DNA of 31,096 nucleotides from Granulicatella adiacens (lineage in GTDB: Bacteria; Bacillota; Bacilli; Lactobacillales; Aerococcaceae), in assembly GCA_018364485.1 (NCBI GenBank), contig JAGZLX010000014.1, positions 1 to 31,096 of the forward strand, read 5' to 3'. Each line of letters starts with the position of its first letter. The stretch's first letter is position 1. This document shows positions 16,268 to 24,700 of the stretch, piece after piece. The position numbers were made by a program, and so were the translations under genes. Under the pieces are notes generated by a model. The model was not told where the DNA came from. It searched no databases and saw nothing but the letters and a program-made list of their open reading frames with translations.

Positions 16268-16666
16268 TTAAAAGTTAACTAAACGTTGTGCCATGTCTAA
16301 TTCATAAGCACGAACTTCACGTGGTAAGAAGCGACGAATTTCGTCTTCGTTGTAACCTACTTGGAATCTCTTTTCGTCCAACATAATTGGGCGGCGTAGT
16401 AATCCTGGGTTGTTTTGAATTAATGAGAATAATTGATTTAATGGAACTTCATCCAAGTCAATTTTTAATTCTTGGAATGCTTTTGAACGAGTTGAAATAA
16501 TCTCTTCCGTTCCGTCTTCAGTCATTCGCAGGATGTTTTTAATTTCGTCAATTGTTAATGGTTCTGAGAAAATGTTTCTTTCTGTGTACGCGATGTTATG
16601 TTCTTCTAACCATGCACGAGCTTTGCGGCAAGATGTGCAGCTAGGTGATGTATATAAAGTAACCAT
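16268..16666 (-). CDS. spx: Transcriptional regulator Spx
   Basis: 132 residues from the ATG at 16666 (GAGGAGG about 10 bases upstream); longer in-frame starts would exceed the usual 131-132. It belongs to the ArsC/Spx family with redox switch CTSC near residues 10-13 (YTSPSCTSCRKARAWL). The C-terminal half shows LLRRPIMLDEKRFQVGYNEDEI, typical of Spx proteins that bind the C-terminal domain of the RNA polymerase alpha subunit and activate thiol-stress genes. Like MecA it is usually tied to the Clp proteases (ClpXP degrades Spx). Confidence 0.94.
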   Translation of the reverse strand: MVTLYTSPSCTSCRKARAWLEEHNIAYTERNIFSEPLTIDEIKNILRMTEDGTEEIISTRSKAFQELKIDLDEVPLNQLFSLIQNNPGLLRRPIMLDEKRFQVGYNEDEIRRFLPREVRAYELDMAQRLVNF

Positions 16667-16715
16667 ACGTCGATGTCCTCCTCTTCTAAAGTCTTCGGTC
16701 TTATCTACGTGTATT

Positions 16716-16721
16716 ATTATA
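16716..16721 (-). promoter_or_regulatory. Candidate -10 of spx
   Basis: TATAAT on the minus strand 50 bases upstream of the Spx start. No good -35 at 17 bases was seen. The 16667-16962 intergenic region is very AT-rich; I saw no T-box motif ahead of trpS. Confidence 0.4.
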
Positions 16722-16905
16722 TATGATATATACAAAAAAATCTATATGATTTTTGGATATTTTTTAGATTTTCACAAACTTTTTTCACTTTTGATGAAAA
16801 ATTTAATGTTTCATAATATTTTCACTCGCTTTCATTTCTTGATTGTGTCTTCAACAGAAAATCTCTGAATTCACAAACGTTGAAAACAGTTGTAACTATT
16901 TTTTC

Positions 16906-16934
16906 ATGAAAATCCTTTAGAAATAAGGTATAAT
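16906..16934 (+). promoter_or_regulatory. Promoter of trpS
   Basis: Perfect TATAAT at 16929-16934 with ATGAAA (16906-16911) 17 bases upstream; AAGGAG precedes the ATG. Confidence 0.55.
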
Positions 16935-16962
16935 AAAACTAACAAGTTTAAGGAGCACTTAT

Positions 16963-17958
16963 ATGTCTAAAAAAAGAATTTTCTCAGGCGTACAGCCTTC
17001 AGCCATCCCAACTATCGGGAACTATATTGGAGCGATGAAAAACTTCGTTGCTTTGCAAGATGAGTACGATTGTACTTACTGTATCGTAAACCAACACGCG
17101 ATTACCGTTCCACAAGATCCAAAGAAATTAAAAGAACAAACACGTTCACTTGCAGCACTTTACCTTGCGATTGGTCTTGATCCTGAAAAATCAACCATCT
17201 TCGTACAATCTGAAGTTCCTGCGCACGCGCAAGCTGCATGGATCGTTCAATGTAATGTCGGCGTTGGTGAATTAGAACGTATGACTCAATACAAGGATAA
17301 ATCTCAAAAACAACAATCTGTATCAGCAGGTTTATTAACATACCCTCCTCTAATGGTAGCCGATATCGTTTTATATAACGCCGAAGTGGTACCTGTTGGA
17401 GAAGACCAAAAACAACATATGGAATTAACACGTGACTTCGTTGAACGTTTCAACAGCCGCTACGGAAATGGCAACCAATTACTTGTAATGCCAGAACCAT
17501 TTATTCCAAAAGCTGGTGCACGTGTCATGAGCTTACAAACACCAACGAAGAAAATGAGTAAATCAGATGCCAACGTAAAAGAATACATCAGCATGCTCGA
17601 TGAACCTTCTGTGATTCGCAAGAAAATCAAGAGCGCGGTAACAGATTCAAGCGGCGTGATTGAATTCGACCCAGCTGAAAAACCTGGTGTATCTAACCTA
17701 TTAACAATCTTCTCTGCTTTCTCTGGTGAAAGTATTGATTCATTAGTGGAACGCTTCAAAGGTGTTGGTTACGGCCAATTCAAAGAAGAATTAGCCGATG
17801 CGATTATCGCTGTGATGGAACCAATCCAAGAACGCTACTATGAGTTACTTAAATCTGATAAGCTAGATGAGATTCTTGATGAGGGTGCTAAGAAAGCAAA
17901 TGCAGTGGCAAGTAAGACGCTACGCAAGATGGAAAAAGCGGTTGGCTTAATGAGATAA
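16963..17958 (+). CDS. trpS: Tryptophanyl-tRNA synthetase
   Basis: 331 residues, class I synthetase that charges tRNA-Trp. ATP-binding HIGH-like motif PTIGNYIGA (about 16-24), KMSKS loop KKMSKSDAN (about 195). Normal length. The gene is monocistronic: its own promoter upstream and element E4 downstream in place of an ordinary terminator. Confidence 0.96.
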   Translation: MSKKRIFSGVQPSAIPTIGNYIGAMKNFVALQDEYDCTYCIVNQHAITVPQDPKKLKEQTRSLAALYLAIGLDPEKSTIFVQSEVPAHAQAAWIVQCNVGVGELERMTQYKDKSQKQQSVSAGLLTYPPLMVADIVLYNAEVVPVGEDQKQHMELTRDFVERFNSRYGNGNQLLVMPEPFIPKAGARVMSLQTPTKKMSKSDANVKEYISMLDEPSVIRKKIKSAVTDSSGVIEFDPAEKPGVSNLLTIFSAFSGESIDSLVERFKGVGYGQFKEELADAIIAVMEPIQERYYELLKSDKLDEILDEGAKKANAVASKTLRKMEKAVGLMR

Positions 17959-17996
17959 ACCAAGAAAAGTTATCTGCTGACTTTCTAAAATAAAAA

Positions 17997-18172
17997 GAAA
18001 AGAGTCCTCTCGGACGTTATTATAATGACTTAAAAGGCTACACCGGGTTGAGCCACGGTCTCAACCCTACCGAGCTTCAAACAGATTCTAGAAGAATTCT
18101 CTTCAAGAATCTGTAATTCACATCGGTCGCAACCGCCATTAATGTCATTATAAAGTCCGAGGGACTCTTTTT
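17997..18172 (+). repeat. Structured intergenic element E4
   Basis: Outer stem AAAAGAGTCC-CTCGGAC with GTCCGAGGGACTCTTTT, then TTATAATGAC (18019-18028) with GTCATTATAA. Hairpin A GGGTTGAG/CTCAACCC with loop CCACGGT. Internal loop GCTTCAAA/TAATTCACA closed by ACCGA/TCGGT. Hairpin B CAGATTCT/AGAATCTG with inner GAAGA/TCTTC. The T-run after the outer stem, and the A-run before it, make it a plausible two-way terminator for convergent trpS and the ROK gene. Confidence 0.85.
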
Positions 18173-18182
18173 CTATCGTTTG

Positions 18183-19073
18183 CTATTCTATAACGAGCAG
18201 GCCGGCACCGATGATTCCATTATCCCCCTTAATGGTTGATGCTTGGATATGCTCTAGAATATGTTTTTGTTCGTGATGAAGGAGTTCTGCTAACTCTTCT
18301 TTCACGAGTTCTATAAAGTCTGGGTTGTAGTTTGAAACACTACCTCCGAACACAATAGTTTTTGGATCTAGTAAGCAGACCATTCCATGAAGAACACTTG
18401 CTAATCCCATAGCTGTTTCTTCGATGATACGGCAAGCCGCTTCCTCACCATTGCGCCATTTATCAAAGACGTCTTTCGTTGTTAATGTCTCGTCTTCGTA
18501 TATTTCGCGTCCTGTACGCTCGATCCCGACACCCGAACAAGCCACTTCTAACGCTTCGAGACATTCAAAGTAAGGCACTTTGACAAACCCAATTTCGCCT
18601 GAGAAACCTTCCCCGCGTAAGATTGTATTGTTGACGATGTTGGTGGCTGCGATTCCTGTTGATACCGTTACGTATCCAAACATGTCTGTAGGTTTTAGAT
18701 TGAGCATTCGATATTCCGCATAAGCCGCTACTTTAACGTCATTATCGATTTTCACCGGTATGTCTCCGTACGTTTTCTTCAATCTTTCTACAATTGGAAA
18801 ATTAGCCCAAGGTATATTATTTTGGAAAATCGCTACCCCGTTTTCCACATCTACCTTCCCTGGTAATCCAACACCAATCCCATACGTATCTTGAATGCGT
18901 AAATCATTATCATTGAGCACTTTATCCACCAGTTGGACCACACCCTGATACAAACTTTCGGCACTCGCTGTTTGGCTTGGGCTTTGTGAACGACTAACGA
19001 TCTCCCCATTCTCGTTAATCAACGCAACCGCTACCTTTGTCCCCCCAATATCAATACCAACCGCGACTTTCAT
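18183..19073 (-). CDS. ROK-family sugar kinase-like protein with degraded zinc site
   Basis: 296 residues from the ATG at 19073, preceded by GGAGGG; a start six codons earlier would include that site. The ATP-binding motif DIGGTKVAVALI (about 8-19) and the second motif with catalytic Asp, KIDNDVKVAAYAEY, are intact, so a hexose-kinase-type fold is expected. The family zinc site (His of GEIGH, and CxCGxxGC) is not: GEIGF has Phe, and only one Cys (FECLEALEVACSG) remains. Kinase activity on glucose or another sugar is possible but cannot be assigned. It stands alone between repeats, with a CcpA-like site upstream. Confidence 0.82.
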   Translation of the reverse strand: MKVAVGIDIGGTKVAVALINENGEIVSRSQSPSQTASAESLYQGVVQLVDKVLNDNDLRIQDTYGIGVGLPGKVDVENGVAIFQNNIPWANFPIVERLKKTYGDIPVKIDNDVKVAAYAEYRMLNLKPTDMFGYVTVSTGIAATNIVNNTILRGEGFSGEIGFVKVPYFECLEALEVACSGVGIERTGREIYEDETLTTKDVFDKWRNGEEAACRIIEETAMGLASVLHGMVCLLDPKTIVFGGSVSNYNPDFIELVKEELAELLHHEQKHILEHIQASTIKGDNGIIGAGLLVIE

Positions 19074-19090
19074 CAAAATCCCTCCGTTCA

Positions 19091-19110
19091 TTATGATTTC
19101 GCTTTCATAA
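19091..19110 (-). promoter_or_regulatory. CcpA (cre)-like site upstream of the ROK gene
   Basis: The minus strand reads TTATGAAAGCGAAATCATAA. The core TGAAAGCGAAATCA has one mismatch to the cre consensus TGWAANCGNTNWCA, and the flanks are symmetric. It lies 18 bases before the ATG, where binding would repress. Confidence 0.55.
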
Positions 19111-19187
19111 TTAGTTTACACCGAAAAATGCATCCTGGCTTTCCCTTTCTTGTTCTATACTATAACTATTTTGCTGTCTTTCGCACA

Positions 19188-19234
19188 GTTTGAAAAATGA
19201 TAACTGTTTTTTTAGCACGGTTTGAAAAATGATA
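19188..19234 (+). repeat. Direct repeat GTTTGAAAAATGATA beside E5
   Basis: Two 15-base copies (19188-19202, 19220-19234) 32 bases apart; a 14-base inverted copy TATCATTTTTCAAC is at 19410-19423. The second and the inverted copy form the outer stem of E5. The first copy sits in a small hairpin ACAGTT/AACTGT followed by a T-run. Confidence 0.7.
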
Positions 19235-19424
19235 CCCTGATTGATAGCCGTTTGAATATAGTGGAGTTTGTGATGGGGCACCGCCAAGAGCCTAGGTCTC
19301 TTGGTCTTTGAAGCTTCAAACGCGGAGTACGAAAAGTGTTTCTACTCCGCGTAATTCACATTCAATGCTATCCCCCATCACTCATTCCACTATAACGGCT
19401 ATCCACGGTTATCATTTTTCAACC
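19216..19424 (+). repeat. Structured intergenic element E5
   Basis: Outer stem GGTTTGAAAAATGATA with TATCATTTTTCAACC, then GATAGCCGT with ACGGCTATC, ATAGTGGA with TCCACTAT, and GTGATGGGG with CCCCATCAC. Hairpin A CCAAGAG/CTCTTGG with loop CCTAGGT. Internal loop GCTTCAAA/TAATTCACA closed by TTGAA/TTCAA (E3 has TCGAA/TTCGA, a compensated change). Hairpin B CGCGGAGTA/TACTCCGCG. With E6 it fills the 682-base gap between the ROK gene and eno; no gene is supported there. Confidence 0.85.
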
Positions 19425-19453
19425 CCTCTTCTTAAACTCTCCTCTCTTAATCG

Positions 19454-19705
19454 GCAAAAATTGGGTGCTTATTCACCAAGGATACGATACCAAAATATCC
19501 GTTTATAATGGAAATGGTAGTGAGAAGTGCATCGAATGTGAATTAGAGGGAGTTGCGAATGTATTCGCTACTTCCTCTTTGAAGCTTCGAAGCCGAGAGA
19601 CCTTAGGCTCGAGGCGATGCCTCACAACCATGTCCATTATGTAAAAACGGATATTAAACAGGTATCGTATCCTTCAACCTTCGGTTGAAAATCATCAATT
19701 TTTGC
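19454..19705 (-). repeat. Structured intergenic element E6
   Basis: Outer arms GCAAAAATTG (19454-19463) and CAATTTTTGC (19696-19705); then GGATACGATACC with GGTATCGTATCC, AATATCCGTTT with AAACGGATATT, ATAATGGA-ATGGT with ACCAT-TCCATTAT. On the minus strand hairpin A has loop CCTAAGGT (stem with two mismatches). The internal loop is GCTTCAAA/TAATTCACA closed by TTCGAA/TTCGA. Hairpin B is AGAGGAAGT/ACTCCCTCT. It lies in the opposite orientation to E5, 29 bases away, and abuts the eno terminator. Confidence 0.85.
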
Positions 19706-19706
19706 A

Positions 19707-19742
19707 CAAAAAAGGAGGGGAAGCAAATCTGCTTCCCCTCCC
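19707..19742 (-). terminator. Terminator of the glycolytic operon
   Basis: Perfect 12-bp GC-rich stem GGAGGGGAAGCA (19714-19725 with 19730-19741), 4-base loop, then six T on the minus strand, directly after the eno stop. Confidence 0.95.
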
Positions 19743-19755
19743 TAATTCCTAGGAA

Positions 19756-21057
19756 TTATTTGTTTTTCAAGTTGTAGAACGCTGATAGACCTTGGTAAAC
19801 AGCTAAGTCACCTAATTGATCTTCAATACGTAATAATTGGTTGTATTTAGCAATACGGTCTGTACGGCTTAATGAACCAGTCTTGATTTGTCCAGCATTT
19901 GTTGCAACTGCGATGTCAGCAATTGTAGCATCTTCAGTTTCACCAGAACGGTGTGAAACAACTGCAGTGTAACCAGCTTTTTGAGCCATTTCAATTGCGT
20001 TGAATGTTTCAGTTAAAGTACCGATTTGGTTAACTTTGATTAAGATTGAGTTTGCAATACCTTGTTCGATACCACGAGATAAGATTTCTGTGTTAGTTAC
20101 GAATAAGTCGTCACCAACTAATTGAACTTTACCGCCTAAGCGTTCAGTTAATAATTTCCATCCATCCCAGTCGTTTTCGTCACAGCCGTCTTCGATTGTG
20201 ATGATTGGGTATTTTTCAACTAATTCTGCTAAGTATTCAACTTGTTCAGCTGGAGTACGTTTAGCACCTTTTTCACCTTCGAAAATTGTGTAGTCGTATA
20301 CGCCATCTTTGAAGAATTCAGATGAAGCACAGTCAAATCCTAAGTAAACATCTTTACCAGGTTCTAGACCTACTTTTCTGATTGCTGCTAAGATTGTTTC
20401 TACAGCATCTTCAGTTCCTTCGAATGTTGGAGCGAAACCACCTTCGTCACCTACTGCAGTTACTAAACCGCGGTCGTGTAAGATACCTTTCAATGCGTGG
20501 AATACTTCAGCACCCCAACGTAAAGCTTCTTTGAATGAAGGAGCACCAACAGGTAAGATCATGAACTCTTGGAATGCGATTGGAGCATCTGAGTGAGATC
20601 CACCGTTAACGATGTTCATCATTGGTGTTGGTAATACTTTAGTGTTGAATCCACCTAAGTATTGGTATAAAGGTTGATCTAAGTAGTCAGCAGCTGCGCG
20701 TGCTACAGCGATAGATACGCCTAAGATTGCGTTAGCTCCTAATTTACCTTTATTTGGAGTACCATCTAATTCGATCATTAATTTGTCGATCGCCATTTGT
20801 TCACGAACATCGTAACCTAAGATAGCTTCAGCGATAATGTTGTTTACATTGTCAACTGCTTTTTGAACTCCTTTTCCTGAGTAACGAGATTTGTCGCCGT
20901 CACGTAATTCAACTGCTTCGTATTCACCAGTTGAAGCTCCTGAAGGAACCATACCGCGTCCGAACGCTCCGCTTTCTGTGTAAACTTCAACTTCGATAGT
21001 TGGGTTCCCACGTGAGTCTAGTACTTCTCTTGCTAATACATCTGTAATAAATGGCAT
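19756..21057 (-). CDS. eno: Enolase
   Basis: 433 residues; converts 2-phosphoglycerate to phosphoenolpyruvate. N-terminal VLDSRGNPTIEVEV, Mg-binding DCASSEF, IEDGCDENDWDG and GDDLFVTN, catalytic Lys in ILIKVNQIGT, and SHRSGETED are all present. AAAGGAG precedes the ATG. Last gene of the glycolytic cluster, 86 bases after gpmI, with its own candidate promoter in that gap. Surface-exposed enolase is common in related cocci, but nothing in this sequence shows export. Confidence 0.97.
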   Translation of the reverse strand: MPFITDVLAREVLDSRGNPTIEVEVYTESGAFGRGMVPSGASTGEYEAVELRDGDKSRYSGKGVQKAVDNVNNIIAEAILGYDVREQMAIDKLMIELDGTPNKGKLGANAILGVSIAVARAAADYLDQPLYQYLGGFNTKVLPTPMMNIVNGGSHSDAPIAFQEFMILPVGAPSFKEALRWGAEVFHALKGILHDRGLVTAVGDEGGFAPTFEGTEDAVETILAAIRKVGLEPGKDVYLGFDCASSEFFKDGVYDYTIFEGEKGAKRTPAEQVEYLAELVEKYPIITIEDGCDENDWDGWKLLTERLGGKVQLVGDDLFVTNTEILSRGIEQGIANSILIKVNQIGTLTETFNAIEMAQKAGYTAVVSHRSGETEDATIADIAVATNAGQIKTGSLSRTDRIAKYNQLLRIEDQLGDLAVYQGLSAFYNLKNK

Positions 21058-21096
21058 GATTTATTAACTCCTTTAATATTTATTTTGTACGTTATT

Positions 21097-21125
21097 ATTT
21101 TAATCGAAAATCATCAGAGTTTCAA
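21097..21125 (-). promoter_or_regulatory. Candidate internal promoter of eno
   Basis: Minus strand TTGAAA (21120-21125), 17-base spacer, TAAAAT (21097-21102), in the gpmI-eno gap. The same stretch can pair: AATCGAAAA at the gpmI stop with TTTTCGATT next to the -10. Confidence 0.6.
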
Positions 21126-21143
21126 CCTTTGGAAAGGGATTCT

Positions 21144-22673
21144 TTATTTTTCGATTAATGATTCACCAGTCATTTCTTCTGGTTTTTCCACATTTAGTAA
21201 ATCAAGCATAGTTGGAGCAACGTCTGCTAAACGTCCACCCTCGCGTAATGTTACACCTTTCTTCGTAACAATCACTGGTACTGGCACTGTTGTATGTGCA
21301 GTATGTGGTGTTCCTTCTGGTGTAATCATTGTTTCTGAGTTACCGTGGTCAGCAAAGATAATTGCGCTACCGCCTTTTTCAAGGATGGCGTCAACAACTT
21401 TACCTAAGTTTTCATCCACTGCTTCAATCGCTTTGATTGTTGGTTCTAACATTCCTGAGTGTCCAACCATGTCTGGGTTCGCGAAGTTTAAGATGATGGC
21501 ATCATTTTCATCATTAATGATTGAGTTGTATAATGCATCTCCTACTTCATAAGCACTCATTTCTGGTTTCAAGTCGTAAGTTGCAACCTTTGGAGAAGGA
21601 ATCAAAATACGGTTTTCGCCAGGGAATTCTTCGTTACGTCCACCATTCATGAAGAATGTTACGTGTGGATATTTTTCAGTTTCAGCAATACGTAATTGTG
21701 CAAGGCCTGCTTTAGATAACACTTCACCAAGAACGTTTGTCATTGGGATTGGTGGGAATGCAACTTCTGCATCCACGCTTGGGTTATATAAAGTCATTGT
21801 CACAAATTTAACGTTTGTAGCACGTGCACCACGGTCAAAGTTTGTCCACTCTTTATCAGTGAACGCATTTGATAATTGGATTGCACGGTCAGGACGGAAG
21901 TTGAAGAAGATGATTGCATCGTTGTCTTCTACTTTTGCCACTGGTTTGCCATCTTTAACGATGACTGATGGAATAACGAATTCGTCTGTAACGTCTTTAG
22001 CATAGCTATCTGCAATCACAGCTTGTGCGCTTTCGAATTGTGGTCCTTCGCTATGAGCGATTGCATCATAAGCTAATTTCACACGTTCCCAACGTTTGTC
22101 ACGGTCCATTGCATAGTAACGACCTGAAACTGTTGCGATTTCACCAACGCCTACTTCAGCTAATTTGTCTTCTAAAGTTTTGATGTAAGAAGGACCAGCT
22201 TTAGGGTCTACGTCACGTCCATCCATGAATGCATGAATGTACACATTGTCGATTCCTTTTGCTTTAGCTGTTTCAACTAATGCTAATAAATGGTTGATAT
22301 GGCTGTGTACCCCACCATCAGATAATAATCCGAATAAGTGTAATGCTGAGCCATTTTCTTTTACGTGGTTAAATGCACCGTTTAATGCTGGGTTTGATTC
22401 GAATTCGCCTTCTTCGATTGCTTTGTCAATACGAGTTAAGCTTTGGTAAACGATACGTCCAGCACCGATGTTTGTATGACCTACTTCTGAGTTCCCCATT
22501 TGGCCATCTGGTAGACCTACATCTAATCCAGAAGCTTTTAATGTTGTATGAGGAAATTCGTTATAATAACGATCAAAATTTGGTTTTTTTGCTTGTGCAA
22601 CGGCATTACCTTCAACTTCTGGTCTCCATCCGAAACCGTCTAAGATAATGATTGCAACTGGTGATTTTGCCAT
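21144..22673 (-). CDS. gpmI: Phosphoglycerate mutase, cofactor-independent (Mn-dependent)
   Basis: 509 residues of the alkaline-phosphatase superfamily; interconverts 3- and 2-phosphoglycerate. N-terminal metal site ILDGFGW, catalytic Ser in MGNSEVGHTNIGAGR (about residue 62), HAFMDGRDV, and C-terminal metal ligands NPDMVGHSG and FADHGNSE. The ATG overlaps the tpiA stop by one base (TAATG), with GGAGG inside the end of tpiA, so translation is coupled. Confidence 0.96.
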   Translation of the reverse strand: MAKSPVAIIILDGFGWRPEVEGNAVAQAKKPNFDRYYNEFPHTTLKASGLDVGLPDGQMGNSEVGHTNIGAGRIVYQSLTRIDKAIEEGEFESNPALNGAFNHVKENGSALHLFGLLSDGGVHSHINHLLALVETAKAKGIDNVYIHAFMDGRDVDPKAGPSYIKTLEDKLAEVGVGEIATVSGRYYAMDRDKRWERVKLAYDAIAHSEGPQFESAQAVIADSYAKDVTDEFVIPSVIVKDGKPVAKVEDNDAIIFFNFRPDRAIQLSNAFTDKEWTNFDRGARATNVKFVTMTLYNPSVDAEVAFPPIPMTNVLGEVLSKAGLAQLRIAETEKYPHVTFFMNGGRNEEFPGENRILIPSPKVATYDLKPEMSAYEVGDALYNSIINDENDAIILNFANPDMVGHSGMLEPTIKAIEAVDENLGKVVDAILEKGGSAIIFADHGNSETMITPEGTPHTAHTTVPVPVIVTKKGVTLREGGRLADVAPTMLDLLNVEKPEEMTGESLIEK

Positions 22674-23428
22674 TATTTTACTGCCTCCAATAATGCTAAG
22701 AATGAATCTGGTTGTAAGCTTGCTCCACCTACAAGAGCTCCGTCAACGTCTGGACAAGCCATGTATTCAGCAATGTTTTCTGGTTTTACAGATCCACCGT
22801 ATTGAACGCGAACTTTGTCAGCAACTTCTTGACCGAAGTCAGCTGCTACAACGTCACGAACAACTTTACACATTTTTTGAGCGTCATCTTGAGATGCTGA
22901 TTTACCAGTTCCGATAGCCCAGATTGGTTCATAAGCAATCACTAATGATGATACTTGCTTGTTTGATAAACCTTTCAATGCTGCAGAAACTTGTCCGCCT
23001 ACGAATTCAGAAGCTTTTCCTGCTTCGTAAGTTTCTAAAGTTTCACCACAACAAATGATTGGTGTTAAGCCGTTTCTGAAAATAGCATGTGCTTTTTTGT
23101 TGATATCTTCATCAGTTTCGTGGAAATATTCACGACGTTCTGAGTGGCCGATAACTACGTAGTGCACGCCCATTTCAGCTAATACTTTAGGTGAAGTTTC
23201 ACCAGTGAAAGCACCAGCATCTTCGAAATAGCAGTTTTCAGCAGCTACTTTTAATTCTGATCCTTTCGCATATTCTAATAAAGTTACTAAGTCAACTGCA
23301 GGAGCAGCAATAGCACTTTCTACGCGTTCGCCTGAAGGTAATTTACCAACAACAGCTTCCACAAAAGCTTGAGTTTCTTTTGGGTTTTTGTTCATTTTCC
23401 AGTTTCCGGCAATAATTGGTTTACGCAT
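22673..23428 (-). CDS. tpiA: Triosephosphate isomerase
   Basis: 251 residues from the ATG at 23428 (AAGGAGA upstream, N-terminus MRKPIIAGNWKMN); longer in-frame starts have no ribosome-binding site. Active-site Lys in NWKMN, His in VVIGHSERR, Glu in AYEPIWAIGTGKSAS, and phosphate loop YGGSVKPEN. Lies 31 bases after pgk. Confidence 0.97.
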   Translation of the reverse strand: MRKPIIAGNWKMNKNPKETQAFVEAVVGKLPSGERVESAIAAPAVDLVTLLEYAKGSELKVAAENCYFEDAGAFTGETSPKVLAEMGVHYVVIGHSERREYFHETDEDINKKAHAIFRNGLTPIICCGETLETYEAGKASEFVGGQVSAALKGLSNKQVSSLVIAYEPIWAIGTGKSASQDDAQKMCKVVRDVVAADFGQEVADKVRVQYGGSVKPENIAEYMACPDVDGALVGGASLQPDSFLALLEAVK

Positions 23429-23459
23429 ATACACAACATCTCCTTTTAAATGTTTAAAA

Positions 23460-24650
23460 TTATTTATCACTGATAGCAGCAACACCTGGTAGTTCTTTAC
23501 CTTCTAGATATTCTAGAGAAGCTCCACCACCTGTTGAAATGTGAGTGAATTTGTCAGCGTATCCTAGTGAGATTGCAGCAGCAGCTGAGTCCCCACCACC
23601 GATGATTGTAGTTGCGCCTTTTAGGTTAGCGATGGCTTCACATACACCGATAGTTCCTTTAGCAAAGTTTGGTAATTCGAATACACCCATTGGTCCATTC
23701 CATACAACAGTTTTTGCATCTTTTAAGTAGCTTGCAAATAATTCAACTGTCTTAGGTCCGATATCTAAACCTTCTTGGTCTGCTGGGATAGCATCTGAAT
23801 CAACGATTGTAGCTACTGCATCGTTAGAGAATTCTTTAGCAACAACGTTATCGATTGGTAATACTAATTTGTCGCCAGCTTTTTCCATAATTTCTTTTGC
23901 TAATTCAACTCGGTCTAATTCTAATAATGAAAGACCAACTTCACGTCCCATTGCTTTGAAGAATGTGTAAGCCATTCCTCCACCGATAAGAACTTTATCA
24001 GCTTTGTCTAATAAGCTGTTGATAACGCCAATCTTGTCTGAAACTTTCGCTCCACCTAAGATTGCCACGAATGGACGTTCTGGGTTATCTACTGCGCCAC
24101 CGATGAACTTGATTTCTTTTTCCATCAAGAATCCAGCAGCTGATTCTAAGTTGCTTGCAATACCAACGTTTGAAGCATGCGCACGGTGAGCTGTACCGAA
24201 TGCATCGTTAACGAATAGGTCGCCTAAAGAAGCCCAATATTTACCTAATTCAGGGTCGTTTTTAGATTCTTTCTTACCATCTAAATCTTCGAAACGAGTA
24301 TTTTCGAATAATAAAACATCTCCATCTTTAAGAGCATTAATAGCAGCTTCTAACTTTTCTCCACGAGTTTCTGGAACGAAAGTCACTGGTTTTCCTAATA
24401 ACTCAGATAAGCGTTCTGCAACTGGACGTAAGCTCAATTTAGCTTTGTCTTCTTCAGATTTCACTTTACCTAAGTGAGAGAATAAAATCACTTTAGCGTT
24501 GTGATCGATTAAGTATTTGATTGTTGGCAATGCTTGAACGATACGGTTATCGTCTGTAATCACGCCATCTTTCAAAGGAACGTTAAAGTCCACACGAACT
24601 AAAACTTTCTTTCCTTCAACTTGTAAGTCTGTAACGATTTTTTTAGCCAT
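23460..24650 (-). CDS. pgk: Phosphoglycerate kinase
   Basis: 396 residues from the ATG at 24650 with AGGAGG upstream; the longer frame runs into the intergenic hairpin and is rejected. Substrate motif VRVDFNVPL, FENTRFE, the GGAKVSDKI hinge region and nucleotide loop GGGDSAAAA are all present. Makes ATP and 3-phosphoglycerate from 1,3-bisphosphoglycerate. It is the third gene of the operon. Confidence 0.97.
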   Translation of the reverse strand: MAKKIVTDLQVEGKKVLVRVDFNVPLKDGVITDDNRIVQALPTIKYLIDHNAKVILFSHLGKVKSEEDKAKLSLRPVAERLSELLGKPVTFVPETRGEKLEAAINALKDGDVLLFENTRFEDLDGKKESKNDPELGKYWASLGDLFVNDAFGTAHRAHASNVGIASNLESAAGFLMEKEIKFIGGAVDNPERPFVAILGGAKVSDKIGVINSLLDKADKVLIGGGMAYTFFKAMGREVGLSLLELDRVELAKEIMEKAGDKLVLPIDNVVAKEFSNDAVATIVDSDAIPADQEGLDIGPKTVELFASYLKDAKTVVWNGPMGVFELPNFAKGTIGVCEAIANLKGATTIIGGGDSAAAAISLGYADKFTHISTGGGASLEYLEGKELPGVAAISDK

Positions 24651-24700
24651 AAAATAGCCTCCTACATTTTTATTTGGAGCGAGTGCATTACTCACATTAT

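Noticed and set aside
16533..16868. Plus-strand open frame opposite spx
   Set aside because: Antisense to the conserved CxxC region of Spx and without a ribosome-binding site.
16736..16962. Possible T-box leader upstream of trpS
   Set aside because: No GGTGGNACCGCG-type T-box sequence or specifier loop was found; the promoter lies only about 30 bases before the gene.
19308..19508. Plus-strand open frame across E5/E6
   Set aside because: Lies within the paired elements and has no start signal.
3400..19705. E1-E6 as CRISPR array or as BOX/RUP repeats of streptococci
   Set aside because: Copies are dispersed, in both orientations, without regular spacers, and the core loops do not match the BOX or RUP patterns I know.
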